Below, in pieces: positions 1-10,505 of a stretch of DNA of 64,000 nt. Under the pieces are notes generated by a model. That model was not told the DNA's origin. It did no database searches and saw only the letters and a list, made by a program, of their open reading frames with translations. Numbering within the stretch: position 1 is the stretch's first letter; each line of letters begins with the position of its first letter. The position numbers and the translations under genes were made by a program. Origin of the DNA: Sulfitobacter sp. W027 (GTDB lineage Bacteria > Pseudomonadota > Alphaproteobacteria > Rhodobacterales > Rhodobacteraceae); NCBI RefSeq assembly GCF_025143985.1, contig NZ_CP083564.1, positions 931,501 through 995,500 of the forward strand, read 5' to 3'.

Positions 1-1085
1 TGTCGATCACCCAAGACGATGTGACACTTACCGGCTGGGCCATCGAAAACCGACTTTATGCCGAGGACCCTTACCGCGGCTTCCTGCCCTCGATTGGCCG
101 TCTGACCCGCTACCGCCCGCCGCAGGAAGTGGCCGCCGGCCCGCTCTTGGACCAGGGTACATGGCAGGGCGATGCCCCTGCAGGCGACATGGCCGTGCGT
201 AACGATACCGGCGTCTATGAGGGCGGCGAGATTTCGATGTATTACGACCCAATGATCGCCAAACTCTGTACTTGGGCACCGACCCGGGCCGAGGCGATTG
301 AGAAGATGCGCGTGGCGCTTGATAGTTTTGAGGTCGAGGGGATCGGACATAACCTTCCGTTCCTGTCTGCCGTAATGGATCACCCCAAGTTTATCTCGGG
401 CGAGATGACCACCGCCTTTATTGCTGAAGAATACCCCGAGGGTTTTGAGGGCGTTACCCTGCCAGAAGGCGAGCTGCGCCGCATCGCCGCCGCCTGTGCC
501 GCCATGCACCGCGTCGGCGAAATCCGCCGCGCCCGTGTCTCCGGCCGGATGGACAACCACGAGCGCAAGGTCGGCAGCGACTGGAACGTGAAGCTTCAGG
601 GTGAGAACTTTGACGTGGTCACCAAGGCCGATCCCGAGGGGGCGACGGTGGTCTTCTCCGACGGTGTCGAGATGCGCGTCAGCGGCGATTGGACGCCGGG
701 CGACCAACTGGCAGAGATGACGGTCGATGGTGCACCGCTGGTGCTGAAGGTCGGCAAAATCTCAGGCGGTTTCCGCATTCGTACACGCGGCGCGGACCTC
801 AAAGTCCACGTTCGCACCCCACGTCAGGCGGAATTGGCCGCGCTGATGCCCGAGAAACTGCCGCCTGACACCTCCAAGATGCTGCTCTGCCCGATGCCGG
901 GTCTGGTGGTGAAACTCGACGTCGAGGTGGGCGATGAGGTTCAAGAAGGTCAAGCGCTCTGCACCATTGAGGCGATGAAGATGGAAAACATCCTGCGCGC
1001 CGAAAAGAAAGGCGTCGTCAGCAAGGTCAACGCGGGCGCGGGCGACAGCCTTGCGGTGGACGATGTGATCATGGAGTTCGAATAG
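1..1085 (+). CDS. pccA: Propionyl-CoA carboxylase alpha subunit, C-terminal part
   Basis: This is the C-terminal part of a biotin-dependent acyl-CoA carboxylase alpha chain; the start lies outside the window. The visible part has the end of the biotin carboxylase domain (ENRLYAEDPYRGFLPSIG), a linker/BT region, and a C-terminal biotinyl domain with the biotin-lysine motif EAMKMEN (Lys codon at 978-980). The enzyme carboxylates propionyl-CoA to (S)-methylmalonyl-CoA in the cytosol. Methylmalonyl-CoA mutase, which acts later in the same route, lies 0.66 kb downstream, which favours propionyl-CoA over acetyl-CoA or methylcrotonyl-CoA as substrate. The substrate assignment is by family resemblance plus context. 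Confidence 0.93.
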   Translation, partial: SITQDDVTLTGWAIENRLYAEDPYRGFLPSIGRLTRYRPPQEVAAGPLLDQGTWQGDAPAGDMAVRNDTGVYEGGEISMYYDPMIAKLCTWAPTRAEAIEKMRVALDSFEVEGIGHNLPFLSAVMDHPKFISGEMTTAFIAEEYPEGFEGVTLPEGELRRIAAACAAMHRVGEIRRARVSGRMDNHERKVGSDWNVKLQGENFDVVTKADPEGATVVFSDGVEMRVSGDWTPGDQLAEMTVDGAPLVLKVGKISGGFRIRTRGADLKVHVRTPRQAELAALMPEKLPPDTSKMLLCPMPGLVVKLDVEVGDEVQEGQALCTIEAMKMENILRAEKKGVVSKVNAGAGDSLAVDDVIMEFE

Positions 1086-1127
1086 GGTGCGATGCGCTGG
1101 CGATCAGGGCGGGCAGGGCGCGGGGCA

Positions 1128-1583
1128 TCAACGGATGACGTCGCGCTCCTTTGCCTCTCTGATTTCACGCTGGCGCAGCGGCATCTTGTCGATACTACGG
1201 GTGATCTCGCGCACGTCCCATGGAAAGGGTTTGCGCAATTCGATCTGGCCTTCCTTGTCGACCAGAACCAGCATGAAGCCTCGCGGGCGCATCCGCAGCC
1301 TGAGCGGGCTGCGCGCGGCGGGGTCGGTATCGGTCAGCACGATGACATCACGCAGGCGCAACTCCTCCTCGCGGTCGTGTAGATACTCCATCTGGGCGAC
1401 AAATGCGGGGTCGTTCTCGGAATTGGCAAAGACCAGCACGGGCCGCTTTTTCCACTGGAAGGCGCTAAGATCGGCCATATCGGCAACCAGAAACAGCGGA
1501 TCCTCCTCGGGGGTGTCGGCCCCTTGGGCAATCGCTGTGCTCGCGATCAATCCTGCAAAAACTAGTGAGATCAAACGTTTCAT
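1128..1583 (-). CDS. DUF4174 family secreted protein
   Basis: A protein of about 151 residues starting [20 protein letters not shown], a clear Sec signal peptide; this start is preferred over an upstream in-frame ATG at 1637 because the signal peptide would otherwise be internal. The mature part has a thioredoxin-fold look ([18 protein letters not shown], then [17 protein letters not shown]) but no CXXC, as in DUF4174 proteins. It sits on the opposite strand between pccA and the mutase gene. The function is unknown; export to the periplasm is the only prediction I would defend. Confidence 0.8.
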   Translation of the reverse strand: MKRLISLVFAGLIASTAIAQGADTPEEDPLFLVADMADLSAFQWKKRPVLVFANSENDPAFVAQMEYLHDREEELRLRDVIVLTDTDPAARSPLRLRMRPRGFMLVLVDKEGQIELRKPFPWDVREITRSIDKMPLRQREIREAKERDVIR

Positions 1584-1748
1584 CAAGGCTCCTGTCCCTT
1601 CAGATATAGGTGGCCTGTACCATTTTGCGAAGGGCAAAGCGCCGCAGGGGGTATTTATCCCCGTGAGCGCGCGCTCCGTGACAATTCAGCCGCCGGTGAT
1701 GCGCAGGCCCATGCCTGCCACTCGGCGTTAAGGGAGAAGGACAAGCAT

Positions 1749-3890
1749 ATGACATCCGACCAAAAGGACGCCAAGACACGCTGGCAGGAACTGGCCACGG
1801 GCGAATTGCGCGGACGCAGCCTTGATGATCTGACGTGGAAGACATTGGAGGGGATCGACGTACAACCGCTTTATACCGCCGACGACGTGAACGGGCTGGA
1901 GCATCTCGGCAGCATCCCCGGCGAAGCGCCGTTTACGCGCGGTGTGAAAGCGACGATGTACGCGGGCCGTCCTTGGACGATCCGGCAATATGCGGGTTTT
2001 TCGACGGCTGAGGAATCCAACGCTTTCTATCGCCGCGCGTTGGCCGCCGGGCAGCAGGGTGTTTCGGTTGCTTTCGATCTGGCGACGCACCGGGGCTATG
2101 ACAGCGATCACCCGCGCGTTGAGGGCGATGTCGGCAAGGCCGGCGTGGCCATCGACTCGGTCGAGGACATGAAAATCCTCTTCGATGGCATCCCGCTTGA
2201 TCAGGTTTCAGTCTCGATGACGATGAACGGCGCGGTAATCCCGATCCTCGCAAGTTTCATTGTCGCGGGCGAAGAGCAGGGCCATGACCGGGCCAAGCTT
2301 TCGGGCACGATCCAGAACGACATCCTCAAGGAATTCATGGTACGCAACACCTATGTTTATCCGCCGGAACCGTCGATGCGGATCATCGGGGACATCATCG
2401 AATACACCTCGGACCACATGCCGAAGTTCAACTCGATTTCAATCTCGGGCTACCACATGCAAGAGGCGGGCGCGAACCTCGTGCAGGAGCTGGCCTTCAC
2501 CATTGCGGACGGGCGCGAATACGTGCGCACCGCCATCGCGGCGGGCATGGACGTGGACCGCTTCGCGCCGCGGCTGTCGTTCTTTTTCGCCATCGGCATG
2601 AACTTCTTCATGGAAGCCGCTAAGTTGCGTGCCGCGCGTCTGCTCTGGTCACGGGTGATGGAGGAATTCGAGCCGAAGAACCCCAAGTCCTCGATGCTGC
2701 GCACCCATTGCCAGACCTCCGGCGTGAGCTTGGCCGAGCAGGACCCCTATAACAACGTTGTGCGCACCGCCTACGAGGCGCTCTCTGCGGTCTTGGGTGG
2801 CACGCAGTCGCTGCACACGAACTCGCTGGACGAAGCGATTGGCCTGCCGACCGAGCATTCGGCCCGCATCGCCCGCAACACCCAGCTGATCCTGCAAGAA
2901 GAGACCGGCATCACCAATGTCGTCGATCCGCTCGCTGGCAGCTACTACGTCGAGAAGCTGACCGCTGATCTGGCCGAGGCCGCGTGGAAGTTGATCGAAG
3001 AAGTCGAAGAGATGGGCGGCATGACCAAGGCCGTGGCCTCAGGCATGCCGAAACTGCGCATTGAAGAGGCGGCGGCACAGCGTCAGGCGGGCATTGACCG
3101 GGGCACCGAGGTTATCGTCGGCGTGAATAAGTATCGCCGCGACAAGGAAGAGCCGATCGACATCTTGGACGTCGACAACGTCAAGGTCCGCGCCGGTCAG
3201 GTCGCGCGGCTGGAACGCATCCGGGCAGAGCGGGACGACGCGGCATGCGAAGCCGCATTGGCGGAACTGACACGGCGGTCCGCCGAGGGCGGCAATCTGC
3301 TCGACGCGGCGGTGGAAGCCGCGCGCGCGCGCGCCACAGTGGGAGAAATCAGCATGGCGATGGAGAAAGAATTCGGGCGGCACCGGGCCGAGGTCAAGAC
3401 CCTCTCGGGCGTCTATGGTGCGGCCTATGAGGGTGATGCGGGCTTTGCCGATATCCAGAAGTCAGTCGATGAGTTCGCCGAGGCCGAGGGCCGCCGCCCG
3501 CGCATGCTGGTGGTCAAAATGGGCCAAGACGGGCACGACCGCGGGGCCAAGGTAATCGCCACTGCCTTTGCCGACATCGGTTTCGACGTCGACGTGGGTC
3601 CATTGTTCCAGACGCCTGCCGAAGCGGCGCAAGACGCCGTGGACAATGACGTGCATGTCGTCGGCATCTCCAGCCAAGCGGCGGGGCATAAGACATTGGC
3701 ACCGCAGCTTATTCAGGCGCTGAAGGATGCGGGGGCCGAGGATATTCTGGTAATCTGCGGCGGCGTCATTCCGCAGCAGGATTACAAGTTCTTGCAGGAC
3801 GCTGGGGTCAAGGCGATCTTTGGGCCGGGCACCAATATCCCGACCGCTGCGCAGGATATCCTCAAGCTGATCCGTGAGACGCGGAAGTGA
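1749..3890 (+). CDS. scpA: Methylmalonyl-CoA mutase
   Basis: A 713-residue single-chain adenosylcobalamin mutase that converts (R)-methylmalonyl-CoA to succinyl-CoA, feeding propionate carbon into the TCA cycle. The N-terminal two thirds is the substrate-binding TIM barrel ([34 protein letters not shown]). The C-terminal cobalamin-binding domain starts near residue 583 and holds the DxHxxG motif as DGHDRG, with His596 the expected lower axial cobalt ligand. The length matches homodimeric or large-subunit mutases. A strong Shine-Dalgarno (AGGGAGAAGG) precedes the ATG. No cobalamin riboswitch was recognised in the 111 bases upstream. Confidence 0.97.
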   Translation: MTSDQKDAKTRWQELATGELRGRSLDDLTWKTLEGIDVQPLYTADDVNGLEHLGSIPGEAPFTRGVKATMYAGRPWTIRQYAGFSTAEESNAFYRRALAAGQQGVSVAFDLATHRGYDSDHPRVEGDVGKAGVAIDSVEDMKILFDGIPLDQVSVSMTMNGAVIPILASFIVAGEEQGHDRAKLSGTIQNDILKEFMVRNTYVYPPEPSMRIIGDIIEYTSDHMPKFNSISISGYHMQEAGANLVQELAFTIADGREYVRTAIAAGMDVDRFAPRLSFFFAIGMNFFMEAAKLRAARLLWSRVMEEFEPKNPKSSMLRTHCQTSGVSLAEQDPYNNVVRTAYEALSAVLGGTQSLHTNSLDEAIGLPTEHSARIARNTQLILQEETGITNVVDPLAGSYYVEKLTADLAEAAWKLIEEVEEMGGMTKAVASGMPKLRIEEAAAQRQAGIDRGTEVIVGVNKYRRDKEEPIDILDVDNVKVRAGQVARLERIRAERDDAACEAALAELTRRSAEGGNLLDAAVEAARARATVGEISMAMEKEFGRHRAEVKTLSGVYGAAYEGDAGFADIQKSVDEFAEAEGRRPRMLVVKMGQDGHDRGAKVIATAFADIGFDVDVGPLFQTPAEAAQDAVDNDVHVVGISSQAAGHKTLAPQLIQALKDAGAEDILVICGGVIPQQDYKFLQDAGVKAIFGPGTNIPTAAQDILKLIRETRK

Positions 3891-4411
3891 CGCAGGCGGC
3901 TGATGGCTCCGCCCCAAGGGGCGGGGCGATCCGCCCGGCAGAGCCGCGCGATGCCGTGGCAGTGGCCGATCTTTGGAACGGCATGATCCGTGATAGCCTG
4001 TCGACCTTTACCACCGACGAAAAGACGCCTGAGGATATCACTGCGCTTATCGCCACCCGCGCCGGTGCCTTCTGGGTGGCTGAGGATGCGGGGAAGGTGC
4101 TGGGCTTTGTTACCTACGGCAGCTTTCGGGGCGGGCCGGGCTACGGCGCGACGGTGGAGCATAGCATCGTGCTGTCGGACGCCGCGCAGGGGCGGGGGCT
4201 GGGGCGCGGCTTGATGACGCGGGCCGAGGAGGCGGCTGCGGCGGAGGGCCATCATGTGATGGTCGCCGCAATCAGCAGCGCCAACCCCGGTGCCGTGAAT
4301 GTCCATGAAAAATTGGGCTTTGCACAGGTGGGCCGGATGCCCGAGGTAGGGCGCAAACACGGCCAATGGCTTGACCTGATCTTGATGCAAAAAACGCTGC
4401 CAGCATCCTGA
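3887..4411 (+). CDS. GNAT family N-acetyltransferase
   Basis: A 174-residue GNAT acetyltransferase that begins with GTG and overlaps the mutase stop (GTGA), so it is probably translationally coupled to it. The fold signature is present: [17 protein letters not shown] at the N terminus, the acetyl-CoA binding loop [17 protein letters not shown] (R/Q-x-x-G-x-G/A type), and [19 protein letters not shown] near the end. It resembles the phosphinothricin/methionine sulfoximine acetyltransferase group. The acetyl acceptor is not evident, and the linkage to propionate metabolism may be only transcriptional. Confidence 0.88.
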   Translation: MTQAADGSAPRGGAIRPAEPRDAVAVADLWNGMIRDSLSTFTTDEKTPEDITALIATRAGAFWVAEDAGKVLGFVTYGSFRGGPGYGATVEHSIVLSDAAQGRGLGRGLMTRAEEAAAAEGHHVMVAAISSANPGAVNVHEKLGFAQVGRMPEVGRKHGQWLDLILMQKTLPAS

Positions 4412-4463
4412 CTTCCCCGGTGCCAGCGGTTAAGCTGGGGGCCGAATACCAAGGGGTTAACCC

Positions 4464-5144
4464 ATGTCGATCTGGACGCGCATTACCGAAGCTTTGTCAG
4501 CCCTCACCGCGGGCGAGGGGCTGTCGGCTGTCTTTGACCGCCTGCGCAGCCCGCCTGAGCGGTCGGTGGCTTTTACCATCGCGGTGATCGCCTTGGGTGC
4601 AAAGATGGCCAAGGCTGACGGATTGGTGACTCGCGACGAGGTGACCGCCTTTCGCGAGGTCTTCCAAATTGCCGAAGGGGACCAAGACGGCGCGGCGCGG
4701 GTCTTTAACCTTGCCCGTCAGGATGTGACGGGGTTTGAGGAATACGCCAAACGCATCGCCAGTATGTTCAACGACCAACCCCAGATGCTGCATGATCTGA
4801 TGGAGGGGCTGTTTCACATCGCCATGGCCGATGGCATCTATCACCCGAATGAGAACGCCTTTCTTGAGGATGTGGCCGCAATTTTTGGCATGGGGGAAGA
4901 GGCGTTCGCCTCGCTCAAGGCGCGTTTCGTACCGGATAGTTCCCCCCTGCCGCGCACGGTTCTGGGGATTGGTCCCAATGCCACGCTGACAGAGGCACGT
5001 AAGGCCTGGCGGCGGTTGGTGCGGGAGAACCACCCCGATGCGCTGGTGGCGCGCGGCCTGCCGCAAGAGGCGATCAAAATGGCCGAGAAACGCATGATCG
5101 ACATCAACCGCGCGTGGGAAACGATCTCGGGCAAACACGCTTGA
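4464..5144 (+). CDS. TerB-J-domain protein (DjlA-like co-chaperone)
   Basis: A 226-residue protein with an N-terminal TerB-like helical domain (residues about 35-150: FTIAVIALGAKMAKADGLVT and IAMADGIYHPNENAFLEDVA) and a C-terminal J domain (about 163-224) containing the HPD signature in RENHPDALVARG. J domains stimulate the ATPase of DnaK-type Hsp70. DjlA of other proteobacteria has a membrane anchor, but I see no convincing transmembrane helix here, so a soluble location is likely. Its stop overlaps the next start (TGATG). Two more TerB-only proteins occur at 57.4-58.3 kb. Confidence 0.88.
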   Translation: MSIWTRITEALSALTAGEGLSAVFDRLRSPPERSVAFTIAVIALGAKMAKADGLVTRDEVTAFREVFQIAEGDQDGAARVFNLARQDVTGFEEYAKRIASMFNDQPQMLHDLMEGLFHIAMADGIYHPNENAFLEDVAAIFGMGEEAFASLKARFVPDSSPLPRTVLGIGPNATLTEARKAWRRLVRENHPDALVARGLPQEAIKMAEKRMIDINRAWETISGKHA

Positions 5145-6145
5145 TGCGCATCGCGACCTACAATGTTGAGTGGTTCGCGAGCCTGTTTGACAGCGACAAC
5201 CAGCTTTACGACGACGGCGAATGGTCGTCGCGGTATCAGGTGACGCGCGCAGAGCAAACGGCGGCTCTGGGGGTGGTTTTCGCGGCGCTGGATGCGGATG
5301 CGGTGATGGTGATCGAGGCGCCAAACCATGGGCGGCGGCAGTCTACTGTGGCCGCGCTTGAGCATTTCGCCGCACGGTTTTCCCTACGCGCGCGAGAGGC
5401 CGTTATGGGGTTTTCCAACGAGACAGAGCAAGAGATTGCGCTGCTTTATGACCCCGATAAGCTCACGGCCCGCCATGCGCCGCTGGCCGCTGCCGATGCC
5501 CCGCGCTTTGATCGGACGCTGCGGATTGATCTTGACGTGGATGCGACAGAAGACGCGGTGGTCTTCTCCAAGCCGCCCTTGGAGTTGGAGGTGACCACGA
5601 AGGCCGGGTTTGTATTTCAGATGATCGGCGCGCATCTTAAGTCCAAAGCGCCCCATGGGGCCAAGTCCGCCGCCGATGTGCTGCGCATCGCCATCGCCAA
5701 CAGGCGCAAGCAATTGGCGCAGGCGATCTGGCTCAGGCGGCGGATCGACATGCATCTGGCAGCGGATCGCCCCGTGATGGTGATGGGTGATTTGAACGAC
5801 GGGCCGGGGCTGGATGAATTCGAAAGCCTGTTCGGGCGGTCGTCGGTTGAGATCATTCTGGGGCAGGGGGCGGCGGCGCTCTTTGACCCGCATGCTAAAC
5901 AGGCGCTTAGCCGACGTTTGGGGGCCTCTCCCACCAGCGCGCGGTTTTGGATCGCGCCCGAAGAACGCTTCCTTCAGGCGCTATTGGACTACATCATGGT
6001 CACGCCACAAATTCAGGCCCGCGACGCCCGGTGGCGCATCTGGCATCCAATGGAGGATCCCGCCTGCTGGCAGAACGTGGCGCTGCGCGATGCGCTGCTG
6101 GCGGCTTCCGATCACTTCCCCGTCACACTGGATGTCGACCTCTAG
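5144..6145 (+). CDS. Endonuclease/exonuclease/phosphatase family protein
   Basis: A 333-residue EEP-fold metallohydrolase. The start is placed at MRIATYNVEWF, the canonical first strand of the fold, which overlaps the upstream stop by one base; a GTG/ATG further upstream would add a non-homologous tail. Other EEP signatures are visible: a catalytic Glu in VMVIEAPNHG, MVMGDLNDGPG (Asp-Leu-Asn metal/catalytic loop) and ASDHFPVTLDVDL (the terminal Asp-His). Substrates in this superfamily range from DNA to phospholipids, and the sequence does not say which applies. No signal peptide is seen. Confidence 0.9.
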   Translation: MRIATYNVEWFASLFDSDNQLYDDGEWSSRYQVTRAEQTAALGVVFAALDADAVMVIEAPNHGRRQSTVAALEHFAARFSLRAREAVMGFSNETEQEIALLYDPDKLTARHAPLAAADAPRFDRTLRIDLDVDATEDAVVFSKPPLELEVTTKAGFVFQMIGAHLKSKAPHGAKSAADVLRIAIANRRKQLAQAIWLRRRIDMHLAADRPVMVMGDLNDGPGLDEFESLFGRSSVEIILGQGAAALFDPHAKQALSRRLGASPTSARFWIAPEERFLQALLDYIMVTPQIQARDARWRIWHPMEDPACWQNVALRDALLAASDHFPVTLDVDL

Positions 6146-6210
6146 GCGGGCTTGTGCCAGCGCATCGCCGCAGGACTAGAAATCCCCATTGCACCGCCTA
6201 CATGTGTCGC

Positions 6211-6588
6211 ATGACACGTTTCATGCCCCTTATCGCCCTCTGCACGATGCTGCCGCTTGCGGCCCATGCGCAAGAGGAAACCGAAGAACGCGGCCTCGGT
6301 TTGATGGAGCGCGGCGCGCAGATGTTCATGGACGGGATCATGGATGAGATGGGTCCAGTCATGGAGGGTTTTGAAGGCTTCACCGAAGCCATGCGCCCCG
6401 CGCTGCGCGATTTCGCGCGGGAGATGGGGCCGAAGCTGACGGAGCTGCTGGACGACGTTGAGGATTGGAATGCCTATCAGGCACCCGAGATGCAGCCCAA
6501 CGGCGATATCATCATTCGCCGCAAGCCGGATCACCCCATGGTGCCGCCAGAAACCCCGACCGAGCCTACGCCCCAGATCGACCTGTAA
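6211..6588 (+). CDS. Small secreted hypothetical protein
   Basis: A 125-residue protein with an N-terminal signal peptide (MTRFMPLIALCTMLPLAAHA, cut before QEETEER). An alternative start lies three codons upstream at 6202. The mature part is acidic, methionine-rich and probably helical (GLMERGAQMFMDGIMDEMGP), and ends in a proline-rich tail (VPPETPTEPTPQIDL). Proteins like this are found across Rhodobacteraceae without a known function. It sits at the end of the plus-strand group, convergent with ppx. The coding call rests on the signal peptide and codon pattern. Confidence 0.72.
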   Translation: MTRFMPLIALCTMLPLAAHAQEETEERGLGLMERGAQMFMDGIMDEMGPVMEGFEGFTEAMRPALRDFAREMGPKLTELLDDVEDWNAYQAPEMQPNGDIIIRRKPDHPMVPPETPTEPTPQIDL

Positions 6589-6601
6589 GGCTTTTCTCTT
6601 T

Positions 6602-8188
6602 TTACCGTGCAGGCCGCTTGCCAGTGCGCACATGCACTTCGGCGTCAAGCGATTTGGCGAGCGAGTTCAACCGAGCCTCTGCGACCTCGCCGAAGAGGGG
6701 CACCATGTCTGGGGTCAGCCATAGCTCCAACTGCTTTTTCTTGGGGAACCAGCGCAATTCGCCGCGCTGCTCGTTCTTGTCCATCCACAGCATTGCGCCA
6801 AAGCGCATGGCCTTGCCCAATATCTCGGCCTCAAGCCGGGTCTGTTCGTCGACCATCTCATAGAGATCTTCAAACCGCGTATTCTCGCGCTTGTTGGAGT
6901 AGCGGTGCAGCAGCGCCAGCCCAAGATAGATACGTTCCAAATGCTTCAGGCCGCCCAGATTGGCGCGGGTGGCATTGTCAAAACAAGTCTCCGCCCGGTA
7001 GTCAGGGTGCGCGCGCCAGCTCACGTCATGCAGCAGACACGCGGCTTTGACGAGGCGTTTGAGCGCATGCGGTGCAGAGCGGTAGAGCGGCAGGATGAAG
7101 TTATACAGCACCTTACCAAAGCCGGGCATCCGCGCGTCTTTGGCTTCGGCGAAATAGCAGGCTTCGATCAGTGGGTCGCGGTCGCGCAGGCGTTGTGGCA
7201 TCTGCTCATAGAGCATGCCTTCGCGAATGCCGTAGCTGGAAATAGCGATGTCCTTGGGGCGGAAGGTCTTGACCAGACGGCTGAGCACCTCGGCGGCATA
7301 GGGCACCAGCGACATCCGGCTGGACGAGACGTTACAGGCGTTGCGCAGTTCTTCGAGATCAGAAGCTTGGATGAATTTCACCGTTTCGCGCACCGAGGTG
7401 ACGGTCATGCGGTATTCATGCAGCACATGCAGCGGATAGCCGCGGCGGTACATGTCGATCCGCGCAATCGCCCGCCATGAGCCGCCCACAAGAAACAACC
7501 GGTCACGCTGGCTGCCCATCTTTTCCTGAAGCCCGGTAATAACCTCTTTGATATGGGCGTGTCGGCCTTTGGCACCGCCCTTGAGATCGCGCAGCTTCAG
7601 CGGCCCGAGTTGCGAGGTCACCCGCCGCCCGACGCGCCCACCAGAGATTTCTGCAAGCTCCATCGAAGAGCCGCCGATGTCGCAGACAAGGCCATAGGCA
7701 CCGGGCCAGCCCAGCAGCACCCCTTGGGCCGAAAGCCGCGCCTCTTCCTCGCCGTCGATGACCCAGATGCGCAGCCCGGTCTCGCGCAGCACATCGGCGC
7801 AGAACTCGCGCCCGTCGCTGGCGTCACGCACTGCTGCAGTGGCGACGACGGTGAGTTCCGACAGGCCCATGCCATCGGCCAGCTTGCTGAACCGGCGCAG
7901 CGCCGAGAGGGCACGCGCGCGGCCCTCGGGCGATAGATGGCCGGTTTCGGACATGCCCGCGCCTAAGGCGCACATGATCTTTTCGTTATAGAAATAGGCC
8001 GGAGAGCGGGCCGCGCCGTCGAACACCACAAGGCGGACAGAGTTCGAGCCCACATCCACCACGCCCACCCGCGCCAAGGCGCGTGCGCCCGGATCTTGAA
8101 ACAACGGTTTCGCGAAAAGGCCCAGTTCCGCCACGCCGGTCTCAGGGACGGGGGCGGCTCGGGAAGGGTCGGTCTGGTCTGCCATCAA
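6602..8188 (-). CDS. ppx: Exopolyphosphatase (Ppx/GppA family)
   Basis: A 528-residue Ppx/GppA phosphatase. The actin-like ATPase-fold motifs are present: VGVVDVGSNSVRLVVFDG (phosphate 1) and LVCDIGGSSMELAEI (phosphate 2), followed by a C-terminal HD-type helical domain (CLLHDVSWRAHPDYRAE). The enzyme releases orthophosphate from polyphosphate and may also cleave pppGpp. The gene lies directly downstream of ppk1 on the same strand with an 81-base gap, so synthesis and breakdown of polyphosphate are probably co-transcribed. It starts MMADQ; the second Met is an equally good start. Confidence 0.94.
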   Translation of the reverse strand: MMADQTDPSRAAPVPETGVAELGLFAKPLFQDPGARALARVGVVDVGSNSVRLVVFDGAARSPAYFYNEKIMCALGAGMSETGHLSPEGRARALSALRRFSKLADGMGLSELTVVATAAVRDASDGREFCADVLRETGLRIWVIDGEEEARLSAQGVLLGWPGAYGLVCDIGGSSMELAEISGGRVGRRVTSQLGPLKLRDLKGGAKGRHAHIKEVITGLQEKMGSQRDRLFLVGGSWRAIARIDMYRRGYPLHVLHEYRMTVTSVRETVKFIQASDLEELRNACNVSSSRMSLVPYAAEVLSRLVKTFRPKDIAISSYGIREGMLYEQMPQRLRDRDPLIEACYFAEAKDARMPGFGKVLYNFILPLYRSAPHALKRLVKAACLLHDVSWRAHPDYRAETCFDNATRANLGGLKHLERIYLGLALLHRYSNKRENTRFEDLYEMVDEQTRLEAEILGKAMRFGAMLWMDKNEQRGELRWFPKKKQLELWLTPDMVPLFGEVAEARLNSLAKSLDAEVHVRTGKRPAR

Positions 8189-8269
8189 TGCTCCTGCGGG
8201 CCATCCGTTTGAGGGGATAATTGGCGCAGGGGGGCGGTGAGGTCAATTGCTAACGGGCCGCCTGCCCGG

Positions 8270-10444
8270 TCAATCCTCGGTATGGGTCAGCTTGGGCACA
8301 TCCGACGCCCCCGCGCTGCCGCGCCCCGAAAGCGAGGGGTTTTCCATAAAGAAGCGGTGGCAGTTAAACGCGAAAGTCCCCTCCGGCACGGCGGGCCGGG
8401 TGAATTTGCCATCCGGCCCCATGACCCAGCTTTGCGCCACGTCAGCCAGATTGGCGGCCATGATCTGGCTGGTTATCTGCGCCTTGACGGTGGGGTTCTC
8501 GATCTCGACCAATGTCTCGACTCGGCGGTTGAGGTTGCGGCCCATCCAGTCGGCGGAAGACATGAAAACCCGCGCCTTTTTATGCGGCAGCCCATGGCCA
8601 TTGCCGAAACAGACGATGCGGCTGTGTTCGAGAAAACGCCCGATGATGGATTTGACCCGGATGTTGTCCGACAGACCTTTCACACCGGGGCGCAGTCCGC
8701 AGATGCCACGAATGACAAGGCTGATTTCTACCCCCGCTTGGCTGGCGTCATACAGCGCATCGATCACCTCGGCGTCGATCAGCGCGTTCATCTTGGCCCA
8801 GATCACGGCAGGGCGTCCGGCGCGGGCATGTTCGGCCTCAGCGTGGATCATCTCAAGCAGGCGCGGCTTGAGCGTGGTGGGAGAGATGGCGAGATTCTCC
8901 AACTGCTCTGGCGGGGCATAGCCCGAGAGGAAGTTGAAAACTTTCGTGGCATCGCGCCCAAGGCTCGAGTCGCAGGTGAAAAGCGACAGGTCCGTATAAA
9001 TCCGCGCGGTGATCGGGTGATAGTTGCCGGTGCCATAGTGGGTATAGGTCACCAGTTGGTCGCCCTCGCGGCGCACCACGGTCGAGATTTTGGCGTGGGT
9101 CTTGAGGTCGAGAAAGCCGTAAACCACATGCGCGCCCGCGCGTTCCAAACGGCGCGACTGGCGGATATTGGCGGCCTCATCAAAGCGGGCCTTCAGTTCA
9201 ACCAAGGCGGTGACGGATTTACCATCCTCGGCAGCCTCGCAGAGCGCACTGACGATCGGGCTGTCGCGCGAGGTGCGGTAGAGCGTCTGTTTGATCGCCA
9301 CCACATCGGGATCCCGCGCCGCTTGGGCGAGGAAGCGCACCACCATGTCGAAAGTCTCGTAAGGATGGTGCAGCAGCATGTCCTTTTGCCGGATCGCCGC
9401 GAACATATCCCCGTCGTGGTCACTAACCCGCTCGGGCACCCGCGGGGTGAACTGCGGCCAAAGCAGGTCGGGCCGGGCGTCTGTCACAAGTTTTGACAGG
9501 TCGGCAATGCCCAACATGCCTTCGATCTCGATCACGTCTTGGGGGCGCACGCAAAGCTCGCGCATGACGACGGATTTGAGCTTTTCGGGCGCGCCTGCGG
9601 AATGGGTCAGGCGCACGACCTCACCGCGGCGGCGGCGTTTCAGGGCGACTTCGAATTCCCGCACGAGGTCTTCGGCCTCGTCTTCGACCTCAAGATCGCT
9701 GTCGCGTAGCACGCGAAATTCGAAATGCGCTTTGAGTTTGTAGCCCGGAAAGAGGTTGGGGATGTTGATGATCAACAGGTCTTCGAGCGGCAGGTAGCGC
9801 AGGCAACCATCGGGCGCGGGCAGGGGCACGAAGCGGTCGATCTGGCCGGGGATCGGTAGCAGCGCTTGCAGGGGGCGTTTGTCGCGGCTGCGTTCCAGTT
9901 GCAAAGCCAGCGCATAACCGGTGTTGGGGATGAAAGGGAACGGATGCGCAGGGTCGATGGCCAGCGGCGACAGCACGGCGAAAACTTGGTTGAGAAAGAC
10001 CCCTTCGAGATGCTTAAGGTCCGCCTCGGTCAGGTCCGCCGTGCGTTCCAGCATGATATTCTGGTCGTCCATCTCGGCCATCAGATCGACGAGCACGCGC
10101 TGCTGGGACATCATCAGGTTGCGGGCGTCTTCGTTGATCAGCACCAATTGCTCACCGGGGCTTAGCCCGTCGGCGGCGGCGGTGGTGTTACCGGCTTGGG
10201 CCAGTTCGCGCAGCCCCGCGACGCGCACGGTATAGAATTCATCAAGGTTGGTGGCCGAGATTGACAGAAAACGCAGCCGTTCCAGCAGCGGTACGCGCGG
10301 GTTCTCGGCCTCTTCCAGCACGCGCCAGTTGAAGTCGAGCCAGCTCAGCTCACGGTTAAAGAAACGTCCCGGCCCGGCGGTATCAAGCTCGGGCAGATCG
10401 GTAGCGGGTGGAAAGGGCGCTTGCAGGAAATCAGCTTGGGTCAT
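8270..10444 (-). CDS. ppk1: Polyphosphate kinase 1
   Basis: A 724-residue PPK1 that reversibly polymerises the ATP gamma-phosphate into polyphosphate. The N-terminal domain (FFNRELSWLDFNWRVLEEA) and the two phospholipase-D-like C-terminal domains are complete. The catalytic histidine region is visible in LDLKTHAKISTVVRREG, followed by the conserved YTHYGTGNYHPITARIY. The length is normal for the family. It lies between hda and ppx on the minus strand, forming the hda-ppk-ppx block typical of this bacterial family. Confidence 0.96.
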   Translation of the reverse strand: MTQADFLQAPFPPATDLPELDTAGPGRFFNRELSWLDFNWRVLEEAENPRVPLLERLRFLSISATNLDEFYTVRVAGLRELAQAGNTTAAADGLSPGEQLVLINEDARNLMMSQQRVLVDLMAEMDDQNIMLERTADLTEADLKHLEGVFLNQVFAVLSPLAIDPAHPFPFIPNTGYALALQLERSRDKRPLQALLPIPGQIDRFVPLPAPDGCLRYLPLEDLLIINIPNLFPGYKLKAHFEFRVLRDSDLEVEDEAEDLVREFEVALKRRRRGEVVRLTHSAGAPEKLKSVVMRELCVRPQDVIEIEGMLGIADLSKLVTDARPDLLWPQFTPRVPERVSDHDGDMFAAIRQKDMLLHHPYETFDMVVRFLAQAARDPDVVAIKQTLYRTSRDSPIVSALCEAAEDGKSVTALVELKARFDEAANIRQSRRLERAGAHVVYGFLDLKTHAKISTVVRREGDQLVTYTHYGTGNYHPITARIYTDLSLFTCDSSLGRDATKVFNFLSGYAPPEQLENLAISPTTLKPRLLEMIHAEAEHARAGRPAVIWAKMNALIDAEVIDALYDASQAGVEISLVIRGICGLRPGVKGLSDNIRVKSIIGRFLEHSRIVCFGNGHGLPHKKARVFMSSADWMGRNLNRRVETLVEIENPTVKAQITSQIMAANLADVAQSWVMGPDGKFTRPAVPEGTFAFNCHRFFMENPSLSGRGSAGASDVPKLTHTED

Positions 10445-10505
10445 GCGGGCCTCATGACATTGGAATGTAACGGGTTTGCGAATGCGAACGTTAATTATTC
10501 CAGTA

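Noticed and set aside
1638..1748. Possible cobalamin riboswitch before methylmalonyl-CoA mutase
   Set aside because: No B12-box-like conserved sequence was seen and the gap is too short for a complete cobalamin riboswitch plus promoter.
8237..9496. Long open frame on the plus strand inside ppk1
   Set aside because: It is antisense to the intact ppk1 gene, lacks recognisable motifs and has the codon pattern expected from the GC-rich complement of a real gene.
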